DNA of 64,000 nucleotides, taken from NCBI RefSeq assembly GCF_022179805.1, contig NZ_BPUO01000005.1, positions 186,001 to 250,000 of the forward strand, written 5' to 3'. The notes under the pieces are model-generated. The model saw only the letters and a program-made list of their open reading frames with translations. It searched no databases and was not told the DNA's origin. The translations under genes and the position numbers were made by a program. Shown one piece after another: positions 32,037 through 39,848 of the stretch (within the stretch, counting starts at the first letter, position 1; the number at the start of each line of letters is the position of its first letter). Source of the stretch: Cupriavidus pauculus. Lineage in GTDB: Bacteria; Pseudomonadota; Gammaproteobacteria; Burkholderiales; Burkholderiaceae.

Positions 32037-33263
32037 TCAGGTGGCCGGCGCGAGCCGGTCACGGTAGCGCGCGGCCAGCATCTGGCTCAGTACCAGCGCC
32101 AGCACTGCGCTGGCCGCCGCGAACAGGTAGACGGCGGGGTAGCCGCCCTGCTTGGCGATAAAGCCGGCCACCGGGCCGGTCAGGCCCAGCGCGAAGTCGA
32201 GGAACAGCGCATAGGCGCCCAGCGCCGAGCCACGATTGGTGGCAGGCACGCGCTTGACGGCTTCCATGCCCAGCGCCGGGAACACCAGCGAGAATCCAAA
32301 GCCGACCACGGCCGCGCCCGCCAGCGCCTGCCACGGGGCATGTGCCATCCAGATGATGGCCAGGCCGGCCGCTTCCACGGCAAACGACACCAGCGCCACC
32401 GGATAGCCGCCGAACTTCGAGATCGCATCTGCCATGACCAGGCGCGTCAGCACGAAGCACAGGCCAAGCGCGGTCAGCGCCAGTGCGGCGTTGTCCCAGC
32501 CGTGGCTGGCGTAGTAGAGCGTGATGAAGGCGGTGATCACGCCAAATCCGACCGAACCCAGCGCCAGGCACAGGCCGAACGGCGTCATGGCGCGGAAGAC
32601 GCGACGGAACGGCAGGCGGTCTCCCTTGAGAATCGGCACCGGCGGGCGGCGGCGCGCCAGTAGCAGCGCCACGCCGGCGATCAGCGTGGTGACCATGCCG
32701 ATAACACCCAGACCGCCCCAGTGCGCCAGCACCACGCCAACCGGTGCCCCCACGGCCAGCGCGCCGTAGGTGGTGATGCCATTCCACGAGATGACCTTTG
32801 CCGTATGGCGCGCGCCCGCGCTGCCAATGCCCCAGGCAATCGTGCCAGTGGTGACCAGGCTTTCGCCCGCGCCCAGCACCAGGCGTCCGGCCAGCAGCCA
32901 CGCCAGCCCCAGCCAGCCGCTGTCTGCAAAGAACGATGCAATCAGCGTCAGCACGCCGCTGGCCGTGACCAGCGCCAGCCCGGTCAGCACCGAGCGCTTG
33001 GGACCCTGCGTGTCGCACAGCGTGCCGGCCCAGGGGCGGCTCATCAGCGTGGCCAGGTACTGGATGCTGACGGCCAGGCCAGCCAGCACGGCGCTATAGC
33101 CCAGGTCGCCGTGGACGAAGCCCGGCACCACGGCAATCGGCAGGCCCACCGCCAGGTAGGCGATGAAATTGAAGAAAACGACGGCAAGAATGCGGCGGGT
33201 CACATTGCCGGTGGCGGCTTCGCCATGCGGCGGGGTGACAGACGGCTGGCTATGGGCGGACAT
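32037..33263 (-). CDS. MFS transporter (YhhS-like)
   Basis: A 408-residue permease with 12 predicted helices. MSRPWAGTLCDTQGPKRSVLTGLAL is the helix 2-3 loop motif of the major facilitator superfamily, and LVLGAGESLVTTGTIAWGIGSAG lies in helix 4-5. The sequence resembles the YhhS/YfcJ group, whose substrates are poorly defined; YhhS has been linked to glyphosate and arabinose export. The ATG at 33263 was chosen because residues MSAHSQPS lead directly into helix 1; the open frame extends upstream antisense to the IclR gene. That divergent regulator is its probable controller. Confidence 0.87.
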   Translation of the reverse strand: MSAHSQPSVTPPHGEAATGNVTRRILAVVFFNFIAYLAVGLPIAVVPGFVHGDLGYSAVLAGLAVSIQYLATLMSRPWAGTLCDTQGPKRSVLTGLALVTASGVLTLIASFFADSGWLGLAWLLAGRLVLGAGESLVTTGTIAWGIGSAGARHTAKVISWNGITTYGALAVGAPVGVVLAHWGGLGVIGMVTTLIAGVALLLARRRPPVPILKGDRLPFRRVFRAMTPFGLCLALGSVGFGVITAFITLYYASHGWDNAALALTALGLCFVLTRLVMADAISKFGGYPVALVSFAVEAAGLAIIWMAHAPWQALAGAAVVGFGFSLVFPALGMEAVKRVPATNRGSALGAYALFLDFALGLTGPVAGFIAKQGGYPAVYLFAAASAVLALVLSQMLAARYRDRLAPAT

Positions 33264-33407
33264 GGGGTGATGCAAGGGGCGCGAGGGCTGACGATAAGAG
33301 CCGGGTAGTGCCCGTTCGCTGTATGACGACTCAGGGAAAACCCGGAAATCGCCATCATACGGCAATGCAGCAATCCGCGTACGGTGGCGGCGCGCGGTGT
33401 GGTTCCA

Positions 33408-33444
33408 TTGACAACACCAGGGGCGTTCTATACGGTGGACGCCC
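33408..33444 (+). promoter_or_regulatory. candidate promoter and dyad of the second IclR gene
   Basis: TTGACA (33408-33413) matches the -35 consensus; TACGGT (33431-33436, 17 bases away) or TATACG (33429) may be the -10. The dyad GGGCGT-N12-ACGCCC (33421-33444) spans the -10 region and could be the regulator's operator. Confidence 0.35.
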
Positions 33445-33474
33445 GTTCCGATTGGCCCTCCCGCCGCCCGCACC

Positions 33475-34248
33475 ATGCCCCGCAAAGCCGCCCAGCTATC
33501 CGAAGCCGACAAGCACGCCGCCGAGGGCGGTGCCATTGCCGTCGACCGGGCGCTGTTCGTGCTGTCGGTGTTCCGCGAGGGCGACACGGCATTGGGCCTG
33601 GCCGAACTAGCCCAGCGCAGCGGCCTGTACAAGAGCACGCTGCTGCGGCTGCTGGCATCGCTGGATCACGCCCGGCTGACGCAGCGGCTGCCCGACGGCC
33701 GCTACGCGCTAGGGCCCGAGGTAGCGCGGCTCAACGCGGTCTACGCGGCGTCGTTCTCGCTGGAGCAGGTGGTGGTGCCGGCCTTGCGCGAGCTGGTGCG
33801 CGTGACGCGGGAATCGGCCGCTTTCCACGTGGAGCAGGGCGAGCACCGGCTTTGCCTGTATCGCGTGGATTCGCCCCAGCCCGTGCGCGACCACATCCGC
33901 GCCGGCGACCTGCTGCCGCGCAACCGCGGCGCGGGCGGACGCGTACTACGCGCGTTTGCCGGCGCGCGCGGCGAGATCTATCAGAGAATCCGCAACGAAG
34001 GCGTCATCGCGCTGGTGGGAGACCGCAGCCCCGACATCGCGGGCGTGTCCGCGCCGGTGTTTGGGCCCAGTGGCGACCTGAAGGGCGCGTTGACTCTGAC
34101 TTGCCCGACGCCACGCTTCAACGCGGCTTTCCGTGAGCAGGTTCTGGATGCGGCGCGTGCGTTGACGCATGCGCTGGGGGGGACGTTTCCGGAGGTGATG
34201 CCGGCTGGAGATGCGGGGCAGGGTGAGGCGTTGCAGTCGGACGACTGA
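33475..34248 (+). CDS. IclR family transcriptional regulator
   Basis: A 257-residue regulator. The winged helix-turn-helix covers about residues 20-85 (AIAVDRALFVLSVFREGDTALGLAELAQRSGLYKSTLLRLLASLDHARLTQR). The effector domain follows with ESAAFHVEQGEHRLCLYRVDSPQPVRDHIRAGDLLPRNRGAGGRVLRAF. The ATG at 33475 matches the basic N terminus MPRKAAQLS. It is divergent from the MFS transporter gene with 211 bases between starts, the usual arrangement for regulator and target. Repeat copy 3 follows its stop. Confidence 0.88.
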   Translation: MPRKAAQLSEADKHAAEGGAIAVDRALFVLSVFREGDTALGLAELAQRSGLYKSTLLRLLASLDHARLTQRLPDGRYALGPEVARLNAVYAASFSLEQVVVPALRELVRVTRESAAFHVEQGEHRLCLYRVDSPQPVRDHIRAGDLLPRNRGAGGRVLRAFAGARGEIYQRIRNEGVIALVGDRSPDIAGVSAPVFGPSGDLKGALTLTCPTPRFNAAFREQVLDAARALTHALGGTFPEVMPAGDAGQGEALQSDD

Positions 34249-34275
34249 TTGCCCGATCTTCCATGCCCCTGGTTT

Positions 34276-34401
34276 GCTCCCCTCTCCCGCAACGCGGGAG
34301 AGGGGCCGGGGGTGAGGGCGCAGCGGTGCAAATTGCGACAGGTCGGCAAGCAGAACCGCCGGCCCTCACCCCCAACCCCTCTCCCGGAGGGAGAGGGGAG
34401 C
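34276..34401. repeat. dispersed composite repeat, copy 3
   Basis: Third copy of the element described at 21663: GCTCCCCTCTCCCGC hairpin, GGGGGTGAGGGC, core GCAAATTGCGAC and GTCGGCAAGCAGAACC, GCCCTCACCCCC, and a closing hairpin ending GAGGGGAGC. It occupies most of the 188-base convergent gap between the IclR gene and hpnG. It may act as the bidirectional transcription barrier there. Confidence 0.85.
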
Positions 34402-34436
34402 CAAGCCGGCGGTCAAGCCAAACTCGGGGCGTGTAA

Positions 34437-35132
34437 TCAGGCCGCAGCCATGGCCGGCAACGCGAAACCCGCGCCGACTGCGCGGTGCGCTTCCGCCAGG
34501 GCAGCCTTGGCGATCGACGCATCGCGGCCCAGGCGCAGCAGCCCGCCAAGCTGGTTCGGGGCCTTGAGCAGGCCAAGAATGACGGCGCGGACATCGGTGG
34601 AGCCATCGGCGGCCATGCCGGCGAAGGCCAGCGGTGGCACAGCGCGGTCGGCGGGGTCGATCACCACGCGCAGCGCGGCAAAGGGAATGCCGTGGGCTTG
34701 CGCGGCGCGGGCGGCGATGTGCGATTCCATGTCGACGGCGAACGCACCGTACGCGTCATGGAGCGCCGCTTTTTCTGCGACCGTCAGCACAGGCGTGTCC
34801 GAGCCGGCCAGCAGGCCGCATTCGGCATAAGGCAGCGCACGCCGCAAGGCAGCGGTCCAGTAGGGCGAGGTGCTGTACGACGTCTGACCGCTGCGCACGG
34901 CGGTAGCCACGATCACGGTGCCGGGTGGCAGTGTTGGATCCAGGCCACCGGCCACGCCAAAACTGATCACACCAGCGCAGCCCTGCATGAGCCGGACGTC
35001 CAGCGCCCTTGCGAGCATCACGTCACGATGGCCGTACAGCGTCTGCACGCCGGCGCCTGCCGCGATGCGGGCTTCGAAATCCATGCCGCAAACGGCCAGA
35101 ACCTGGGACAGCGGAGCGGTCACGGTGCTCAC
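34437..35132 (-). CDS. hpnG: hopanoid-associated nucleosidase/phosphorylase HpnG
   Basis: A 231-residue member of the nucleoside phosphorylase fold. GCAGVISFGVAGGLDPTLPPGTVIVAT and the later FAVDMESHIAARAAQAHGIPFAALRVVIDPADR are the phosphate/ribose and base-binding motifs (MES glutamate). HpnG releases adenine from adenosylhopane to give ribosylhopane in C35 hopanoid synthesis. The GTG start at 35132 overlaps the shc stop (GTGA), so it is coupled to shc; a longer in-frame ATG would lie inside shc. The radical SAM partner HpnH, which makes adenosylhopane, is encoded at 61243. Confidence 0.87.
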   Translation of the reverse strand: MSTVTAPLSQVLAVCGMDFEARIAAGAGVQTLYGHRDVMLARALDVRLMQGCAGVISFGVAGGLDPTLPPGTVIVATAVRSGQTSYSTSPYWTAALRRALPYAECGLLAGSDTPVLTVAEKAALHDAYGAFAVDMESHIAARAAQAHGIPFAALRVVIDPADRAVPPLAFAGMAADGSTDVRAVILGLLKAPNQLGGLLRLGRDASIAKAALAEAHRAVGAGFALPAMAAA

Positions 35133-37129
35133 AATCCCCAGGCCACCGCGTGGTTGCCCTCGCGCAGCAGGTTGCGGAAACGCGCCAGTGCCCACAGCGG
35201 GAAGAAGCGCGAATAGCCGTGGTAGCGCAGATAGAACACGCGCGGAAAGCCCACGGCCGTGAAGTACGGCTCGTCCCAGAAACCATCGCTGGCCTGCGTG
35301 CGCAGCAGGTATTGCACACCGCGCGCCACGGCCGGATGGTCGCCCGCGCCGGCCGCCATCATGCCCAGCATGGCCCATGCGGTCTGCGATGCGGTGCTCG
35401 GCGCCGTCTCGTAACCACGGTATTCAAGCTTGTAGCTGTCGCCCGACTCGCCCCAGCCGCCGTCGTCGTTCTGGATCGATGCCAGCCATTGCGCGGCGCG
35501 CTGCATCTCGGGCGCGTCGGCGCCGATGCCGGCCGCGTTGAGGCCACACAGGGTGCTCCACGTGCCATAGATATAGTTGGTGCCCCAGCGGCCAAACCAG
35601 CTACCGTCCGCTTCCTGCTCGTCCAGCACGTAGCGCAGCGCGCGCGCCGCCGGCTCGCTGTTGGCCGGCATCTGGCCCAACTGGCACAGCATGGCCAGGC
35701 AGCGCGCCGACACATCGGCGGTGGGCGGGTCCAGCAGCGCGCCGTGATCGGCAAACGGGATGTTGTTCAGGTAGAGGTGCGTGTTCTCGGGCTCGAACGC
35801 GCCCCAGCCGCCGTTGCTGCTCTGCATGCCGATCACCCACTCGCAGGCGCGCGCAATGGCGGGCGTGTAGCGGTTCGAGCAGTCACCGCGCTCGGCGCGG
35901 TCCATGGCGGCGGCCACCACGGCGGTATCGTCGACGTCAGGATAGTGGGCGTTGTTGTACTGGAACGCCCAGCCGCCTGGCCGCACGTTGGGACGCCGCA
36001 CGGTCCAGTCGCCGCGCAGTTCCAGCTCTTGCAGCGGCACCAGCCAGTCCAGCCCGCGCGATGCCGCGGCAATCGCGCGCGGCTCGCCCACTTCCAGCAG
36101 CGCATGGGCGGCCAGCGAGGTGTCCCAGACTGGCGACAGGCACGGCTGGCAGTAGGCTTCGTCGTCGCGCACGACCAGCAGCTTGTCGATCGACGCACGG
36201 GCAATCGCGCGGTCCGGATCGTCGGCCGGCACGCCGAGCACGTCGAACATCAACACCGAGTTGACCATGGCCGGGAAGATGGCGCCCAGGCCGTCCTCGC
36301 CATTGAGGCGCTCGACGGTGAACTTGCGGGCGCGCTCGACGGCGCGCTGGCGCATGGCACGCGGGAACATCGGCTCGGCCACGCGCACCACGGCGTCGAG
36401 CGCGCGGAACACGCTCACCCAGAGCGGGCTCTGGTGCGGCGCGCGGCGCGGCAGGCGGGTGGACTGGGCGGGCCGTACGAACAGTTCGTCGATGCCGATC
36501 TTGCGCGGGTTGCGCGCCTGCGGCCGCAGGCTGTTCAGCACCAGCAGCGGCACCACGACCGTACGCGCCCAGTACGAAACCTTGGACAGATGGAACGGAA
36601 GCCACTCGGGCAGCAGCATGATTTCCACGGGCATCATCGGCACGGCCTGCCACGGCATCACGCCGTACAGCGCCAGCAGGGTGCGCGTGAACACGTTGCT
36701 TTGCTCGGCGCCGCCCATGGCGTGGATGCGCGCGCGTGCACGCGCCATGTGCGGGGCGGCGGGGTCGTCGCCGGCCATCTTCAGGGCGAAGTACGCCTTG
36801 ACGCTGGCGCTTACGTCGGCCGCGCCCGCATGGAACAGCGGCCAGCCGCCGTCGGCGTTCTGGATGCGGCGCAGGTAGTTGGCGATCTTGCCTTCGAGTA
36901 CCGGGTCGGGAGTCTCGCCCAGGTAGTGCACCATCAGGATGTACTCGGCCGGGATGGTGGCATCGGCTTCGAGTTCGTAGACCCAGTGGCCGTCTTCCCG
37001 CTGCTGCGCCAGCAGTGCATCGACGGCGTGCGCGATGCCATCGTCAAGCGGATCGGGCAGGGACGCCTCGATGGTGCGCCGGGTCGGCGCATTGTCGGCA
37101 GGGCGGGTGATCGTTGCAGCCTGGTTCAT
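35129..37129 (-). CDS. shc: squalene-hopene cyclase
   Basis: A 666-residue cyclase (HpnF) that folds squalene into hopene or hopanol at the inner membrane. The catalytic motif DVDDTA is at 398-403, with D400 the expected proton donor. Several QW repeats are visible, including QNADGGWPLF near the N terminus, QSSNGGWGAF, QEADGSWFGRWG and QNDDGGWGESG, and the substrate channel segment RPGGWAFQYNN precedes the motif. Full length compared with the family. It lies between hpnD and hpnG on one strand and is coupled to hpnG by a four-base overlap. Confidence 0.96.
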   Translation of the reverse strand: MNQAATITRPADNAPTRRTIEASLPDPLDDGIAHAVDALLAQQREDGHWVYELEADATIPAEYILMVHYLGETPDPVLEGKIANYLRRIQNADGGWPLFHAGAADVSASVKAYFALKMAGDDPAAPHMARARARIHAMGGAEQSNVFTRTLLALYGVMPWQAVPMMPVEIMLLPEWLPFHLSKVSYWARTVVVPLLVLNSLRPQARNPRKIGIDELFVRPAQSTRLPRRAPHQSPLWVSVFRALDAVVRVAEPMFPRAMRQRAVERARKFTVERLNGEDGLGAIFPAMVNSVLMFDVLGVPADDPDRAIARASIDKLLVVRDDEAYCQPCLSPVWDTSLAAHALLEVGEPRAIAAASRGLDWLVPLQELELRGDWTVRRPNVRPGGWAFQYNNAHYPDVDDTAVVAAAMDRAERGDCSNRYTPAIARACEWVIGMQSSNGGWGAFEPENTHLYLNNIPFADHGALLDPPTADVSARCLAMLCQLGQMPANSEPAARALRYVLDEQEADGSWFGRWGTNYIYGTWSTLCGLNAAGIGADAPEMQRAAQWLASIQNDDGGWGESGDSYKLEYRGYETAPSTASQTAWAMLGMMAAGAGDHPAVARGVQYLLRTQASDGFWDEPYFTAVGFPRVFYLRYHGYSRFFPLWALARFRNLLREGNHAVAWGL

Positions 37130-37198
37130 CTATTCGGGGGCACTTCTCTCATGGCGATGCCGCAGCCCGGGCCGCGCGCATCGGCATTAAACAGGGGG

Positions 37199-38062
37199 TC
37201 ATGCAATGGCATGCCGCAGCAGGATCCAGGCAAGCTTGGCCTTGGGCACACGCACGCGCGTGCGCGGCGATTGCCAGCCACGGGCCAGCAGACGCGTCAG
37301 GATCTCGTGGTAGACCTCGTACATGATGCGCGGCGAGCGCACCACGCGCGACGGGCAGCGCGCCATGATGGCGGCCGATGCGTCGTAGTGGGCCTGTGCA
37401 TCGTGGGCAATGCCACGGCAGACCGTGTCGATGGCGCGATGGTCGATGACTTCGCGCGGCGTGCCGACCGGAATGCCGGCCGCGGCCAGCGACTCGGCGG
37501 GCAGGTAGAGGCGGCCGATATCGGCATCCTCGTCCAGGTCGCGCAGGATATTGGTGAGCTGTAGCGCGCGGCCCAGGTGATGGGCCAGTTCGATGCCGGG
37601 CTGTTCCTCCAGGCCGAACACGCGTACCGCCAGGCGGCCAACGGCGCTGGCCACACGGTCGCAATACAGGTCGAGCGTGGCGGCATCGGGGGCGACGATG
37701 GTGGCCACCACGTCCATGATCATGCCGTCGATGACGGCACCGAAGTCCTGCTGTTGCAGGTTGAACGTGCGGATCTGCTCGTCGAGCGCGCGCAGTGCGG
37801 CGGGGGCGTTGCCGGCATAGCAGGCCGCGATATCGGCGCGCCAGTCTTCCAGCGCCGCCAGGCGGTCGGCATGCTGCGTGTCACCATCGGCAATGTCGTC
37901 CACGGCGCGGCAAAATGCGTAGATCTCGAACATGGCCTGCCGCTGCGACGGCGGCAGGATTCGCATGGCCGTATGGAACGAGCTTCCGGAAGATACGGCG
38001 GGTCCGGCGAGCGGGGCGCCAGGCGTTGCGATTTCAGTACCGGCCACGGGTTTCCTCGGCAC
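37199..38062 (-). CDS. hpnD: presqualene diphosphate synthase HpnD
   Basis: A 287-residue trans-isoprenyl diphosphate synthase of the squalene/phytoene family. The two aspartate-rich motifs are VDDIADG (D55, D56, D59) and LRDLDEDADIGRLYLP (D175 onward). SGSSFHTAMRILPPSQRQAMFEIYAFCRAVDD is characteristic of HpnD, which makes presqualene diphosphate from two farnesyl diphosphates; HpnC and HpnE then give squalene. Neither of those is in the window. Start is GTG at 38062; an ATG at residue 33 would cut into the conserved region. First gene of hpnD-shc-hpnG, behind an extended -10 promoter. Confidence 0.88.
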   Translation of the reverse strand: MPRKPVAGTEIATPGAPLAGPAVSSGSSFHTAMRILPPSQRQAMFEIYAFCRAVDDIADGDTQHADRLAALEDWRADIAACYAGNAPAALRALDEQIRTFNLQQQDFGAVIDGMIMDVVATIVAPDAATLDLYCDRVASAVGRLAVRVFGLEEQPGIELAHHLGRALQLTNILRDLDEDADIGRLYLPAESLAAAGIPVGTPREVIDHRAIDTVCRGIAHDAQAHYDASAAIMARCPSRVVRSPRIMYEVYHEILTRLLARGWQSPRTRVRVPKAKLAWILLRHAIA

Positions 38063-38124
38063 GCTAGATATCAGGGGGTTCCCCGGTGGAAACCGCCTGG
38101 TTTTAGGGTTTTTAAAGTCGGGCG

Positions 38125-38133
38125 ATTATAGCA
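38125..38133 (-). promoter_or_regulatory. extended -10 promoter of hpnD-shc-hpnG
   Basis: On the minus strand TGCTATAAT is a perfect extended -10 element; no good -35 is present, as is usual for this class. Transcription would start near 38118, about 55 bases before the hpnD GTG. Confidence 0.5.
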
Positions 38134-38136
38134 ACT

Positions 38137-38724
38137 TCACCGATTCGACGGATTTGAGACTGATGCGCCACTTTGTGTCGGGTAGCGGGCGTATGGAACG
38201 CCACGTGCCGGCGTTGCCGTGGTCTGGTCGATCACCTTTTCCACGTCGGGGATTTCGCGCAGCGCGGCCAGGAATGCCGGCCGGTTGAAATCCGCGGCCA
38301 CGCAACCCTGCACGGTCACCCAGCGGCCGCGCACCATGATCCAAAGCGAGCTGTTCTGCCAGGCGGGCAGGGTGCGGCGCAGATCCGCCAGGCGACGCTG
38401 CAGCGTATCGGCAATCTCGCGGTCGTACTGGTATGCATTGGCAAGCCTGCAGCGGCCTTCCGCATAGCAGTGGTTGCCTTCTTCAATTCTGTGGTGCGCC
38501 TCGCGTTTCCATTCTTCCTCGGAAACCCTAGGTCCGGCGGGTTCCGGACAATCGGCAATGGCACCGGATGCGTGCACAAATGGATCATTGCCATGGTTGC
38601 GCAGCGTTTGAGCATGCACAGTATTTGTCGCGCATATAAACAAGCCGACAAACACAATGCCGACAATCCATGCCATTCGACAATTAATCGACCAGCCGGT
38701 CGAAACGTCAGCAAGGCAATACAT
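38137..38724 (-). CDS. secreted BON-domain protein
   Basis: A 195-residue protein exported by a Sec-type signal: MAWIVGIVFVGLFICATNTVHA, with likely cleavage after VHA. Two or three cysteines in a Cys-rich middle (NHCYAEGRCRLANAY) may form disulfides. The C-terminal part (YDREIADTLQRRLADLRRTLPAWQNSSLWIMVRGRWVTVQGCVAADFNRPAFLAALREIPDVEKVID) is a BON domain, a phospholipid-binding fold found in OsmY-like periplasmic proteins. The ATG at 38724 has GGGA upstream; a shorter start at 38676 gives only the signal core. A periplasmic envelope role would suit the hopanoid setting. Function unproven. Confidence 0.72.
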   Translation of the reverse strand: MYCLADVSTGWSINCRMAWIVGIVFVGLFICATNTVHAQTLRNHGNDPFVHASGAIADCPEPAGPRVSEEEWKREAHHRIEEGNHCYAEGRCRLANAYQYDREIADTLQRRLADLRRTLPAWQNSSLWIMVRGRWVTVQGCVAADFNRPAFLAALREIPDVEKVIDQTTATPARGVPYARYPTQSGASVSNPSNR

Positions 38725-38745
38725 TATCGATTCCCAGAAAGCAGA

Positions 38746-38767
38746 AAGCCCCGCCGAAGCGGGGCTT
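38746..38767 (-). terminator. terminator-like hairpin after the cold-shock gene
   Basis: AAGCCCCGC (38746-38754) pairs with GCGGGGCTT (38759-38767) around a 4-base loop. On the minus strand the stem is followed by TTTCTGCTTTCT. It lies 35 bases past the cold-shock stop and just upstream of the BON-domain gene. Confidence 0.6.
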
Positions 38768-38802
38768 CCCAGGCCAAGATAAATGGCCCGGCCTGTTCAG
38801 GC

Positions 38803-39006
38803 TCAGACTGCCTGGATCTTCGTGGCCTGTTCGCCCTTCTGACCCATTGCCTTCACGTAGCGGACCTTCTGGCCTTCCTTCAGCGACTTGAAGCCATTGC
38901 CCTCAATCGCCGAGAAATGCGCGAACAGGTCGTTGCCGCCTGCGTCCGGGGTGATGAAGCCAAAGCCCTTGGCGTCGTTGAACCACTTAACGGTACCGGT
39001 TTCCAT
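38803..39006 (-). CDS. cold-shock family protein (CspA-like)
   Basis: A 67-residue cold-shock domain protein. RNP1-like KGFGFI and RNP2-like DLFAHF are present in [40 protein letters not shown], and the C terminus reads [21 protein letters not shown] with the expected beta-barrel end. It binds single-stranded RNA and DNA and acts as an RNA chaperone. The ATG at 39006 gives the canonical length. A possible promoter at 39138-39116 would give a leader of about 100 bases, typical of csp genes, whose leaders often control cold-dependent translation. Confidence 0.95.
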   Translation of the reverse strand: METGTVKWFNDAKGFGFITPDAGGNDLFAHFSAIEGNGFKSLKEGQKVRYVKAMGQKGEQATKIQAV

Positions 39007-39114
39007 GTTTCTATCCAAACCTTGAATTTCAGATGAGCGTGATTGCCCGACCAAGCATGTTGCCCACAACGAACCGGAGCAATAACGCTACAGGCCGGTG
39101 CACATGCGAGCAGC

Positions 39115-39143
39115 CATTCTGCCGGTTTTTTTTCGCCTGTCAA
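39115..39143 (-). promoter_or_regulatory. candidate promoter of the cold-shock gene
   Basis: On the minus strand a perfect TTGACA (39143-39138) is followed 16 bases later by CAGAAT (39121-39116). Transcription would begin near 39109. Confidence 0.4.
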
Positions 39144-39848
39144 TCAGACTATGCCCCTAACGGTATTTCGGCATGCGAACAGCAGATATTAGAGATTTCT
39201 AGATCATTTCAGGGTTTGTCTGACATCAGACCAAATTCAGCCAAAGGTACGACATGTATTTCCGTATCTGTGGTACCGGCAGTTGATACCGTGCCGCAAT
39301 GCTGACGGCCGGATCTTGTCATGTATGCCACAGATTCGTTCCGCCAAGGCTACGCCATTTGGACTATGGCTACCGATGGATGATGCCGGGACAATGCTGG
39401 GCATAACCACAACCGGGTAAAACGCGCAGCGTGGCGTGCATACCGGAACAGGTGGCGCCAACGTGCGCCGAAGGCTGGAACGGGGATTCAAATGTCAATG
39501 AGCAGTTAGCCAGGAAATCTGGTACGCGGGCCGCGCGGCGTCCGCGCCGGCGTCATGCCGGCATCCTTCCTGCCGCATTTTCCTGCGATGGTCAGGCACG
39601 TGCCGTGGCAAAACCCGGCATGGTGGCGTGCGCCCGTGTCCGGCGTATGTCAAGAAGGCTTCGGCACAATTTTTGACAATCTCCCATCGGCGAATGGCCT
39701 AGCATCCGACCTGCCAAAGAATTAGTAAAAACACTAGTTCGACAGAAGGGTGACGGCATAATGCGGGGCGCACGTCGTATGAGCGGAGCGTCAGGATGCG
39801 CGGCAGCGACCGCGCGCCAAACCAACACAGAAAAAGCGGACAACAGCA
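39144..39848. other. intergenic region between cold-shock gene and pel operon
   Basis: About 700 bases with no convincing gene; the longest open frames show no ribosome-binding site or family-like content. The pel promoter must lie here; a TTGACA at 39673-39678 is a candidate -35, but no well-spaced -10 follows. I looked for a c-di-GMP riboswitch and for sigma-54 elements and found neither clearly. Confidence 0.4.

Noticed and set aside
21663..34401. CRISPR array
   Set aside because: The three repeats are kilobases apart, have internal hairpins and lack spacers; no cas genes are present.
35009..37564. Open frame of 851 codons antisense to shc and hpnD
   Set aside because: It spans two well-supported genes and has no motif of its own.
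39144..39848. c-di-GMP riboswitch or small gene before pelA
   Set aside because: No GEMM-type conserved pattern was found; the open frame at 39237-39491 (minus) has no ribosome-binding site or recognisable content.
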